A stretch of DNA of 64,000 nt from Oscillospiraceae bacterium (GTDB taxonomy: Bacteria > Bacillota > Clostridia > Oscillospirales > JAAYXM01). Below are positions 1-6,704 of the stretch, in pieces. The position numbers and the translations under genes were made by a program. The notes below the pieces were generated by a model that did no database searches, was not told where the DNA came from, and saw only the letters and a list, made by a program, of their open reading frames with translations. Each line of letters opens with the position of its first letter. Positions within the stretch are counted from its first letter, which is position 1. The stretch lies in assembly GCA_015067485.1 (NCBI GenBank), contig SVMJ01000008.1, forward strand, positions 1 through 64,000, read 5' to 3'.

Positions 1-54
1 GTTGCCCCGACTAGAACCTGAATCTAGCGCGTCTGCCGATTCCGCCATATCCGC
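1..54 (-). tRNA. tRNA-Leu(CAG), 3' part outside window
   Basis: On the minus strand the sequence begins GCGGATA (acceptor strand) at position 54. It has a leucine-type long D-arm and an anticodon stem CTAGA/TCTAG around the loop TTCAGGT, which gives anticodon CAG. The variable arm has just begun when the window ends, so the T-arm and 3' acceptor strand cannot be checked. The large class II layout and the anticodon agree on leucine. Confidence 0.85.
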
Positions 55-66
55 GTTTACTACGAT

Positions 67-95
67 AGTATACCAAAGGGGCGGGTGGATGTCAA
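67..95 (-). promoter_or_regulatory. Sigma-A promoter of tRNA-Leu
   Basis: TTGACA (95-90) and TATACT (72-67) are separated by 17 bases on the minus strand. The tRNA 5' end lies 12 bases beyond the -10 box, a normal distance for a short tRNA leader. Confidence 0.8.
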
Positions 96-117
96 GATTT
101 TTTCGCAAATATTTTGA

Positions 118-157
118 GCGAAAAAAGAACTGCCCGCGTTTTGCTTCGGGCAGTTCT
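118..157 (-). terminator. Intrinsic terminator after the HAD phosphatase gene
   Basis: Perfect 11-base inverted repeat AGAACTGCCCG/CGGGCAGTTCT (126-136 and 147-157). On the minus strand it is followed by a run of T. It lies just past the stop of the HAD gene and ahead of the tRNA promoter. Confidence 0.85.
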
Positions 158-163
158 GAGATG

Positions 164-832
164 TTATTTTATCCTTTCAAGCAGGCGGACGAAACTGTCG
201 CCGACACCGATATATTCGTTGGAAACAGCTTCTATACCGGCTGCGTCGAAGTTGTTTTCATCAAACACGCCAACGGTTTGAAAGCCTGCTTTGGATGCGG
301 TTTGGAGCGCGACAAAGGAGTCTTCAAAAACCCATGTGTCTTCGCGGGATGTTCCCATGTATGTTTCAGCAGCGATGAAAACATCCGGATGGGATTTATC
401 TTTTCCTACATCTGCACAGGAAATGATTTTTGGGATGTAATTGTCTAAACCAAAACGATCAAAAATGGTGCGGATAAGATCCGGCATGGACGCGGAAGCG
501 ACGCACATCTTGATTCCTTTTGATTTCAAATGCTCCAACAATTCTTTTACTCCCGGCTTAAGTGCTGCTTCCTTTTTGTAAAATTCTGTACAGAACTCGG
601 TCATCATGTGGTAGATTTCATCAGGACCGCTGCCGAAGCCGAATGCGTCATAAAGCATTTTACTGGCATCGACAAACGTTACGGTGCGTACTGCCTTTTG
701 CATATCAAGATTGGGAAGAAACGAGGTATCATTTAAATACATTTCACCGAGTTTTTCCCAAAGTCGTTTCCAAAAACCGAGGGAGTCGATCAGTGTGCCG
801 TCAAGATCGAAAATCGCGCCTTTGATGTTCAT
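164..832 (-). CDS. HAD-superfamily hydrolase (beta-phosphoglucomutase/phosphatase-like)
   Basis: Cytosolic 222-residue phosphohydrolase or phosphomutase of HAD subfamily IA; the substrate cannot be told from sequence. The catalytic motif FDLDGT has the nucleophile Asp9 and acid/base Asp11. A helical cap follows, then a motif II Ser in VASAS, motif III Lys in GKDKSHP, and the metal-binding acidic pair in FEDS. The start at 832 is chosen because GGAG sits nine bases upstream; a start seven codons earlier has no such site. It lies downstream of the acyl carrier protein gene in the same orientation, with a hairpin between, and ends at a strong terminator. Homologs include sugar-phosphate phosphatases and beta-phosphoglucomutase. 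Confidence 0.85.
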   Translation of the reverse strand: MNIKGAIFDLDGTLIDSLGFWKRLWEKLGEMYLNDTSFLPNLDMQKAVRTVTFVDASKMLYDAFGFGSGPDEIYHMMTEFCTEFYKKEAALKPGVKELLEHLKSKGIKMCVASASMPDLIRTIFDRFGLDNYIPKIISCADVGKDKSHPDVFIAAETYMGTSREDTWVFEDSFVALQTASKAGFQTVGVFDENNFDAAGIEAVSNEYIGVGDSFVRLLERIK

Positions 833-858
833 AAAAGTTTCTCCTTTGTACATAAAAT

Positions 859-882
859 CAGCGCCGACATTGCGCGGCGCTG
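859..882 (-). terminator. Hairpin between acpP and the HAD gene (weak terminator or processing site)
   Basis: Perfect eight-base inverted repeat CAGCGCCG/CGGCGCTG with an eight-base loop, directly after the acpP stop on the minus strand. It is followed only by ATTTTATG, so the T-tract is poor. It would let acpP be made in excess of the downstream gene by partial termination or 3' protection (inference). Confidence 0.5.
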
Positions 883-888
883 AAAAGT

Positions 889-1116
889 TTACTGCTTGGA
901 TTCGATATATGTAACAATATCACCGATGGTCTTGAGATTGAACGCATCTTCATCGCTGATCTCGACTCCGTATTCTTCTTCAAAGGTCATCATCAGTTCC
1001 ACGATGTCGAGCGAATCCGCGCCCAGATCCTTGATGATGTCGGTTTCAGTGGTGATGCTGTCAGCATCGACACTCAGTTGTTCTGCCAAAAGTTCTCTCA
1101 GTTTTTCGAGTACCAT
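889..1116 (-). CDS. acpP: Acyl carrier protein
   Basis: 75-residue acidic carrier that holds growing acyl chains on a 4'-phosphopantetheine arm during type II fatty acid synthesis. The attachment site is Ser35 in the GADSLD motif, and the length and four-helix pattern are those of AcpP. AGGAGG sits eight bases before the ATG. A consensus promoter lies 35 bases upstream. It stands apart from other fatty acid genes: plsX and rnc, which often flank acpP in bacteria, lie together at about 58.4-60.1 kb without it. Confidence 0.95.
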   Translation of the reverse strand: MVLEKLRELLAEQLSVDADSITTETDIIKDLGADSLDIVELMMTFEEEYGVEISDEDAFNLKTIGDIVTYIESKQ

Positions 1117-1150
1117 ATCTTCATCCTCCTAAAATCATTCTGATGCTTCT

Positions 1151-1180
1151 ATTATAAAGAAAAGAGCGCCTCTTTGTCAA
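1151..1180 (-). promoter_or_regulatory. Sigma-A promoter of acpP
   Basis: TTGACA (1180-1175) and TATAAT (1156-1151) on the minus strand, both perfect, with an 18-base spacer. This fits a highly expressed gene. Confidence 0.8.
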
Positions 1181-1291
1181 GCGGTAAGCAAAATATCCGA
1201 CAAGCATACCGCGATCAATATTTGGAATGGTTTTTTTGGAAAATATCCATCATTTCTTTGCAAAATTAGAGAAATTTCATCGAATCTACCA

Positions 1292-1320
1292 TTGCAAAAA
1301 AATAACTCTAATGGTACAAT
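1292..1320 (+). promoter_or_regulatory. Probable promoter of the malic enzyme gene
   Basis: TTGCAA (1292-1297) and TACAAT (1315-1320) with 17-base spacing, 38 bases before the start codon. The -35 box is weak. Confidence 0.55.
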
Positions 1321-1358
1321 GTGTATATCGATTAAAAATTATATCGGAGGTACATACA

Positions 1359-2531
1359 ATGGATTACAAAAAGCAAGCATTGATCTCCCACGAAGAGTGG
1401 CAGGGCAAGATCGAAGTTACTTGCCGTTGCCCGGTCGCAACGAAGGACGATCTTTCGGTCGCATACACCCCGGGTGTTGCAGAACCGTGCCTCAAGATCA
1501 GCGAAGATGTTGATCTGAGCTACAAGTACACCCGCCGTGGCAACCTGGTCGCTGTCGTTACCGACGGTACCGCAGTTCTCGGTCTGGGTGACATCGGTCC
1601 GGAAGCAGGTATGCCGGTTATGGAAGGCAAGTGCGTTCTGTTCAAGGCATTCGGCGATGTTGATGCATTCCCGCTCTGCGTCCGCTCCAAAGACGTTGAC
1701 GAAATCGTCAGAACCATCGAACTGCTCGCAGGCAGCTTCGGCGGCATCAACCTGGAAGACATCTCCGCTCCGCGCTGCTTTGAAATCGAACGCAGACTGA
1801 AAGAAGTTTGCGACATTCCGATCTTCCACGACGACCAGCACGGTACCGCTGTTGTTTCCGCAGCAGCAATGATCGGTGCATGCCGTCTCACTAAGAAGGA
1901 CATCGGCGATTTGAAGGCTGTCGTTTCCGGCGCAGGCGCAGCAGCAATCGCTGTTACCCGTTTGCTCATGGCTCTCGGTCTCAAGGAAGTTATCCTGTGC
2001 GACCGTAAGGGCGCTATCTATGAAGGCCGCGACGGTCTGAACCCGGAAAAAGAAGCAATGGCTAAGATCACCAACAAGAACAAAGTCGCAGGCTCCTTGG
2101 CAGACGTCATGGTAGGTGCAGACGTTGTCTTCGGTCTCTCGGGTCCCGGCATCATCACGCAGGACATGGTCCGCTCCATGAACAAAGACCCGATGGTCTT
2201 CGTTATGAGTAACCCGACTCCGGAAATCTTCCCGGATGAAGCACTCGCAGCAGGTGCAGCAGTTGTCGGTACCGGCCGTAGTGACTTCCCGAACCAGATC
2301 AACAACCTGCTCGCATTCCCGGGCATCTTCCGCGGTGCTTTGGATGTTCGCGCTTCCGATATCAACGACGAAATGAAGGTTGCAGCAGCATACGCAATCG
2401 CAAACCTCATTCCGGAAGAAGAACTCCGCGCAGACCGCATCATCATCGAGCCGACCGATCCGAAGGTTGCTCCGGCAGTTGCAGCAGCAGTTGCAGAAGC
2501 AGCACGCAAGACCGGCGTTGCAAGACTGTAA
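1359..2531 (+). CDS. Malic enzyme (oxaloacetate-decarboxylating malate dehydrogenase)
   Basis: Converts malate to pyruvate and CO2 with reduction of NAD(P); 390 residues, the short bacterial form without a phosphotransacetylase tail. Visible features are the catalytic Tyr36 in AYTPGVAEP, Lys91 in MEGK, metal ligands Glu133/Asp134 (EDISAP) and Asp158 (HDDQHGTA), and a Rossmann loop SGAGAAA. The start at 1359 is chosen from GGAGG nine bases before the ATG; upstream in-frame codons would cover the promoter. Codon use is strongly biased, as in other highly expressed genes here. It is monocistronic, ending at a strong terminator. NAD versus NADP preference is not decided. Confidence 0.95.
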   Translation: MDYKKQALISHEEWQGKIEVTCRCPVATKDDLSVAYTPGVAEPCLKISEDVDLSYKYTRRGNLVAVVTDGTAVLGLGDIGPEAGMPVMEGKCVLFKAFGDVDAFPLCVRSKDVDEIVRTIELLAGSFGGINLEDISAPRCFEIERRLKEVCDIPIFHDDQHGTAVVSAAAMIGACRLTKKDIGDLKAVVSGAGAAAIAVTRLLMALGLKEVILCDRKGAIYEGRDGLNPEKEAMAKITNKNKVAGSLADVMVGADVVFGLSGPGIITQDMVRSMNKDPMVFVMSNPTPEIFPDEALAAGAAVVGTGRSDFPNQINNLLAFPGIFRGALDVRASDINDEMKVAAAYAIANLIPEEELRADRIIIEPTDPKVAPAVAAAVAEAARKTGVARL

Positions 2532-2542
2532 GTCGAAACTTG

Positions 2543-2576
2543 AAAAAGAGCCTTTCAGCCGAAAGGCTCTTTTTTG
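2543..2576 (+). terminator. Terminator of the malic enzyme gene
   Basis: Stem AAAGAGCCTTTC/GAAAGGCTCTTT with a four-base loop and a T run, 12 bases after the stop codon. Confidence 0.9.
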
Positions 2577-2605
2577 TGTTTAGTGATTCGTTTTCAGTTT
2601 TTAGT

Positions 2606-3127
2606 TTATGCGAAAAAGAGACGGACTGCGAAGGCGGCGGCGGTGGCGGCGGCGAGATCTGAAATCAAAGCGGCGGGGATGGCATAGCGTGTGTTTTTGA
2701 GTTTCAGCGCGCCGAAGTAGATAGCGGTCACGTAGAATGTAGTTTCACTGGAACCCAGCATGGTGGCGGCGATGCGTCCGACGGTGGAATCTGCGCCGTG
2801 GATACGCATGATATCGGTCCCAACCGCGAGTGCGGCACTGCCCGAAAGGGGACGGATGAGCCCGAGCGGTGCACATTCGGACGGGATGCCGAGAAGCGAT
2901 GTGATGGGGCTAAGCAGACGCACGAGAAATTCCATCGCGCCCGATGCGCGAAAGAGAGAGATTGCGGAGAGTAGTAACACGATGGGCGGTAAAATTTTGA
3001 GTGCGGTGTTGAGTCCTTCCGACGCGCCGCGCAGGAGTGCGGGGAACAGGTCGACTTTTTTGATGAGCGCGTAAACGCCCACGAAACCCAAAATGAGTGG
3101 GATCAAAAGGGATGAAAACAGATTCAT
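2606..3127 (-). CDS. spmB: Spore maturation protein B
   Basis: 173-residue membrane protein of the nucleoside-recognition (Gate) fold, required with SpmA for normal spore core dehydration and heat resistance in Bacillus and Clostridium. Hydrophobic helices fill most of the chain. The family motif region includes PLSGSAALAVGTD and the segment LGSSETTFY. The ATG overlaps the spmA stop by four bases, so the pair is translationally coupled. In B. subtilis the pair follows dacB; here the carboxypeptidase gene lies elsewhere at 10.7-11.8 kb. No T-rich terminator is evident between it and the malic enzyme terminator. Confidence 0.92.
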   Translation of the reverse strand: MNLFSSLLIPLILGFVGVYALIKKVDLFPALLRGASEGLNTALKILPPIVLLLSAISLFRASGAMEFLVRLLSPITSLLGIPSECAPLGLIRPLSGSAALAVGTDIMRIHGADSTVGRIAATMLGSSETTFYVTAIYFGALKLKNTRYAIPAALISDLAAATAAAFAVRLFFA

Positions 3128-3705
3128 TTACATCTCCGCACCTTTCGCAAAAGAAGTACCGCTAAAATCCCGACTGCTTGGGAGACCAATGTGGCAAACC
3201 AGACTGCGGGCAAGATGTCAAATGGCGCGGATGCGCCTTGGGCTGCGCGGATGGCGGCGACTGTGGTGGGAATGAGTTGCAAGGACGATGTATTGATGAC
3301 CACCAGCATACACAGATCGTGGGATGCTTCTTTGGACCCCGACAAGCGCTGCAGTCCTTCCGCCGCGCGGATTCCGGCGGGCGTTGCGGCATTGCCGAGC
3401 CCCAGCAGGTTTGCGGAGACGTTGGTCGCAAGGTGCGAGAGTGTGGATTCATCATCTTTTGCGGAAGGGAAGAGTTTTTTGAGGACGGGGCGCAAAGCAC
3501 GCGCAAGTTTTTCGGACAGTCCTGCTTCTTTCATCACTTCCATCACACCGCACCACAGCATCATCATGCCGGTGATACCGAGCACGGTGGAAACACCGCT
3601 TTCTGCGCCTTCGATCAGAGCGGTGGAAAGCGAAGAGATGTTTCCGCTCAAGATTGCGAAAAGTATTGAAATTACAATGAGAACCACCCAAATCCATCCC
3701 AACAT
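3124..3705 (-). CDS. spmA: Spore maturation protein A
   Basis: 193-residue integral membrane protein, partner of SpmB in spore core dehydration. It begins with MLGWIWVVLI and carries the conserved segment NLLGLGNAATPAGI. The start at 3705 is preceded by AAAGGT; a longer upstream reading frame would run through the divergent abrB-type promoter and lacks a ribosome site. First gene of spmA-spmB, divergent from the AbrB-type regulator gene. I could not find a convincing sporulation-sigma promoter upstream. Confidence 0.92.
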   Translation of the reverse strand: MLGWIWVVLIVISILFAILSGNISSLSTALIEGAESGVSTVLGITGMMMLWCGVMEVMKEAGLSEKLARALRPVLKKLFPSAKDDESTLSHLATNVSANLLGLGNAATPAGIRAAEGLQRLSGSKEASHDLCMLVVINTSSLQLIPTTVAAIRAAQGASAPFDILPAVWFATLVSQAVGILAVLLLRKVRRCK

Positions 3706-3744
3706 TTGGAAACACGACCTTTCGAAAAATAACAAAAATTGGAA

Positions 3745-3772
3745 TTGACAAATAAAGGGAAAATGATATACT
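3745..3772 (+). promoter_or_regulatory. Sigma-A promoter of the AbrB-type regulator
   Basis: TTGACA (3745-3750) and TATACT (3767-3772), 16-base spacer, 36 bases before the start codon. Confidence 0.7.
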
Positions 3773-3808
3773 AATAATGCAAACCAACAGAAAACGGGAG
3801 GTTTTGAC

Positions 3809-4048
3809 ATGAAAACAACGGGGATTACAAGAAAAATCGACGAACTTGGTCGTATCGTTCTTCCCATCGAATTGCGTAAGCAGTTTGGGATTGATGTGAA
3901 AGACTCGCTTGAAATTTATGTGGATGGCGATCGCATTATTCTGCGCAAGAAGAAGGATGCTTGTATCTTTTGCGGGAAGAGTAAAGGACTTGTAGAATTC
4001 AAAGACCAAATGGTCTGCGAAAATTGTATTGCGGAGTTGAGTAAATAG
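3809..4048 (+). CDS. AbrB/SpoVT-family transition-state regulator with C-terminal four-cysteine knuckle
   Basis: 79-residue DNA-binding protein. The N-terminal half is a typical swapped-hairpin AbrB domain (TGITRKIDELGRIVLPIELR), the fold that dimerises and binds AT-rich promoter DNA. Residues 52-73 carry CxxC and CxxC (Cys52, 55, 70, 73), which suggests a small zinc-binding knuckle in place of the longer C-terminal domain of B. subtilis AbrB. GGGAGG precedes the ATG. Its TAG stop shares one base with the GTG start of mnmE. By family it would repress stationary-phase or sporulation genes; targets cannot be read from here. Confidence 0.88.
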   Translation: MKTTGITRKIDELGRIVLPIELRKQFGIDVKDSLEIYVDGDRIILRKKKDACIFCGKSKGLVEFKDQMVCENCIAELSK

Positions 4049-5382
4049 TGGATACCATTGCAGCAGTCTGTACCGGTACGGGTGCAGTCGGTATTCTTCG
4101 TATCAGCGGTGATATGGCGAAAACCGTGGCGAGCCGTGTGTTTTCCGGGCAACTCAACACGCCGCGCATGATGGCTTACGGCGCGTTTTTGGATGCGTCG
4201 GGCAATATTGTGGATCGCGGGCTTGCGGTTTGGTTTTCTGCGCCCAACAGTTACACGGGCGAAGACGTAGTGGAACTGCATTGCCACGGCTCCCGCGTTG
4301 CGATGTCGAGCATTTTGGAAGCGTGCTTTGCATCAGGTGCCCGTGCGGCAAAACCCGGGGAATTTACCCGCCGCGCGTTCTTAAACGGAAAGATGGATTT
4401 GACACAGGCGGAAGCGGTGATGGATCTCATCGATGCGGAGACCGAAGCCGCCGCGAAAAATGCCGCGGCACAACTTGACGGCGAGATCGGAAAGGGTCTC
4501 GATTCCCTGCGTGACCGTTTGCTCGATATTGCCGCCGCATTCTCTGCATATGTGGATTATCCGGAAGACGGGATCGATGAGCCCGAAGTCGCGTCCGGGC
4601 TTGAAGGCATTGCGGAAAAACTCGAGAAACTTGCAGCATCTTACGCACAGGGCAAGATTTTGAAAGATGGGGTAAAGACCGCGCTGATCGGTCGCCCGAA
4701 CGTTGGGAAAAGTTCTCTGCTGAATGCCCTTGTGGGATTTGACCGCAGTATTGTGACCGACCGTGCAGGGACCACGCGTGACACGGTGGAAGAATCCGCT
4801 ATGGTGGGCGGTGTCAGACTGCGCTTGGTGGATACTGCAGGAATGCGTGAGACCGACGATGCTATTGAGCAGGAAGGTGTTTCAAGAAGCACGAACGCCG
4901 CAGAGCGTGCAGATTTGCTTTTGTGCGTGTTTGATGTGGCGCAGGCACTCGGTGAAGAAGATCTTCGCATTTGCGAACTGGCAAAAGGGAAGTGCGCCAT
5001 CGCGGTCGTGAATAAGAGCGATCTTGCGGCACAGTTTGAGATGAGTACGCTTGAGCCGTATTTCGGCGATCGGATCGTGGAAATCAGCGCAAAAGAGAGA
5101 CATGGTTTGGATGCACTTGGTGCGTGCATTTCCGAAACGCTCGCGGTCAAAACCATTCCGTGTGACGGGTCGGTCATTACCAATGCGCGGCACATGGCGG
5201 CAACGAAAGAGGCCGCACTGCGTGTGCGCGATGCGCTGAATGCGCTTGCAGGTGGGCTTACCCCGGATGTTGCGGTAGGTGAGATCGAGCAGGCGATCGC
5301 ACTACTCGGTGAAATCACGGGGAAAACCGCGACCGATGCGGTGCTCACGCGAATCTTTGAACGCTTCTGCGTGGGAAAATAA
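4048..5382 (+). CDS. mnmE: tRNA uridine-5-carboxymethylaminomethyl modification GTPase
   Basis: 444-residue GTPase that acts with MnmG to modify the wobble uridine (U34) of several tRNAs. An N-terminal tetrahydrofolate-binding domain (about 1-115) is followed by a helical domain, an inserted G domain with GRPNVGKSS, DTAGM and NKSD, and the C-terminal CxGK motif (CVGK) at the very end. Length is normal. Translation starts at GTG 4048, overlapping the regulator stop, with GGAG about 11 bases upstream. mnmE often neighbours rnpA, yidC and mnmG; here it does not. Confidence 0.95.
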   Translation: MDTIAAVCTGTGAVGILRISGDMAKTVASRVFSGQLNTPRMMAYGAFLDASGNIVDRGLAVWFSAPNSYTGEDVVELHCHGSRVAMSSILEACFASGARAAKPGEFTRRAFLNGKMDLTQAEAVMDLIDAETEAAAKNAAAQLDGEIGKGLDSLRDRLLDIAAAFSAYVDYPEDGIDEPEVASGLEGIAEKLEKLAASYAQGKILKDGVKTALIGRPNVGKSSLLNALVGFDRSIVTDRAGTTRDTVEESAMVGGVRLRLVDTAGMRETDDAIEQEGVSRSTNAAERADLLLCVFDVAQALGEEDLRICELAKGKCAIAVVNKSDLAAQFEMSTLEPYFGDRIVEISAKERHGLDALGACISETLAVKTIPCDGSVITNARHMAATKEAALRVRDALNALAGGLTPDVAVGEIEQAIALLGEITGKTATDAVLTRIFERFCVGK

Positions 5383-5414
5383 GAACCTCGTTGTGCCAAA
5401 GGTATAATAGGAAC

Positions 5415-5450
5415 AAAAAACAGAGATGCAAATTGCATCTCTGTTTTTTT
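5415..5450. terminator. Bidirectional terminator between mnmE and the XRE gene
   Basis: Perfect stem CAGAGATGCAA/TTGCATCTCTG (5421-5442) flanked by an A run on one side and a T run on the other. It serves the convergent mnmE and XRE genes. Confidence 0.9.
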
Positions 5451-5691
5451 AATCTTCTTCAATATCAATAATCTTTGAAGCTTTTACGCCGAGGGCTTTT
5501 GCGATGGTAAATAATGCTTTCAATGATGGGCAGTAGGGTAAATTCGGACTTTCCAACTGGCTGATATATGAGAGTGTAAGTCCTGTGTGTTCTGCTAATT
5601 CTGCTTGGGTCATGCCGGATTTTCTGCGGTAGTATCCGATCTTAATACCGATATCGAGCAGGACACCTTTGTACTCGTTCTCATTGAGCAT
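5449..5691 (-). CDS. XRE-family helix-turn-helix repressor
   Basis: 80-residue protein that is almost entirely a Cro/CI-type helix-turn-helix (RRKSGMTQAELAEHTGLTLS, then YISQLE). The start at 5691 is chosen because AGGAG lies nine bases upstream; a longer frame starts six codons earlier. It diverges from a gene for a secreted copper-amine-oxidase-N-domain protein. The boxes AGTGAGTAAAA found at its own start and at the divergent start make it a likely local repressor (inference). The block 5.4-7.9 kb is visibly AT-richer than its surroundings. Confidence 0.88.
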   Translation of the reverse strand: MLNENEYKGVLLDIGIKIGYYRRKSGMTQAELAEHTGLTLSYISQLESPNLPYCPSLKALFTIAKALGVKASKIIDIEED

Positions 5692-5799
5692 TTTACTCAC
5701 TCCTATCAAATAATTATAGGATATTTATTATTTTAAACTATTGACATTCAAAATAAAACTTGATATTATTGAGTAAATACTCATTAATAGTGAGTAAAA
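5691..5799. promoter_or_regulatory. Divergent control region with repeated AGTGAGTAAAA boxes
   Basis: AGTGAGTAAAA occurs on the plus strand at 5789-5799 and on the minus strand at 5701-5691, where it spans the XRE ribosome site to start. Between them GAGTA-AA-TACTC (5771-5782) is an inverted repeat. The plus-strand promoter is TTGACA (5741-5746), 17 bases, TATTAT (5764-5769), so the boxes fall at its transcription start. On the minus strand TATAAT is at 5718-5713, with a weak -35. The operator role is inferred. Confidence 0.55.
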
Positions 5800-5819
5800 A
5801 CTTTGAAAGAGGCGAGTGT

Positions 5820-6680
5820 ATGAAGAAAAAGGTTGTTGGGGTACTGCTTGCAGTAAGTATGGCAGTGTCAGCAGTGGGGGCTACTGCGGTGGAGATAAAC
5901 AGTTACTCCGAGCGATTGACTGTTTATTATGACGGCGTCAATGTATACGAAAACTCGGTCAATCAGCCGTGTATTATTAATGACCGTACCATGGTTCCGC
6001 TCAGACCGATTTTTGAAGCAATGGGCTGGGGAGAGGAGAACATCTCTTTCGATGAAGCGACTGCGACTGCAGTTTTCTCCATGAATGGAATTTCCTGCGC
6101 ATTTATCAACGAGAATCATGTTGCAGTTAAAACACAGGATGATGGAACACAAGCAGAATACGAACTTGATGTTCCTGCAGTGATTCACAACGGAAATTTT
6201 TACATTCCCCTCCGCGCTTTTTGTAATATTTGGGGCGTGGAGATTACGTGGAATGATGCCAGCAGAAGTGTCTACATCACAAAAACTATGATGGAAGATA
6301 ACTCGGATTCAGTACCGGAAGCGGAAGAAGACAACACAGTTGTGGAGGAAACACCTTCTGAAGCAGAAGATGTTGTGATTGAGGAAAAGCCGGAGAAAAC
6401 AACGATCTCTCAAGCAGACGCAGTTGCACAAGTGCAAGAGTTAGTGGGCGATGATTATACCACTTCCCCGGAATATTCCTTTGAGTATAATGGGAAAACC
6501 TATTATCAGATTGCAGTAAATGCAAAGATTGTTGATGAATTTACCGGTGAACAATGGACGTCGAAAGTATCCAACTACATCATCTCCGAAGACGGGAAAG
6601 AAGTGTTCGAAGGGTATTACAACCAAGAAACCGGTGTTCTGTCTAACTATGAAGAAGAAACAGGAAGTGCAGAAGAATAG
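5820..6680 (+). CDS. Secreted protein with copper-amine-oxidase N-terminal domain
   Basis: 286 residues. A signal peptide (KKK, hydrophobic stretch, Ala-rich cleavage near residue 21) is followed by a copper-amine-oxidase N-domain (about 25-155), recognisable by DRTMVPLRPIFEAMG and the second half FYIPLRAFCNIWG. In Clostridia this domain is a common cell-surface module, not an enzyme. An acidic Glu-rich linker (about 160-200) leads to a C-terminal domain (about 200-280) resembling PepSY-like folds, family uncertain. It starts at 5820 after AGAGG. It is followed after 24 bases by the amidase-like gene, so the two are probably co-transcribed under the XRE protein. Confidence 0.8.
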   Translation: MKKKVVGVLLAVSMAVSAVGATAVEINSYSERLTVYYDGVNVYENSVNQPCIINDRTMVPLRPIFEAMGWGEENISFDEATATAVFSMNGISCAFINENHVAVKTQDDGTQAEYELDVPAVIHNGNFYIPLRAFCNIWGVEITWNDASRSVYITKTMMEDNSDSVPEAEEDNTVVEETPSEAEDVVIEEKPEKTTISQADAVAQVQELVGDDYTTSPEYSFEYNGKTYYQIAVNAKIVDEFTGEQWTSKVSNYIISEDGKEVFEGYYNQETGVLSNYEEETGSAEE

Positions 6681-6704
6681 AGAAAACGAAGGGAGTTTTG
6701 AAAT

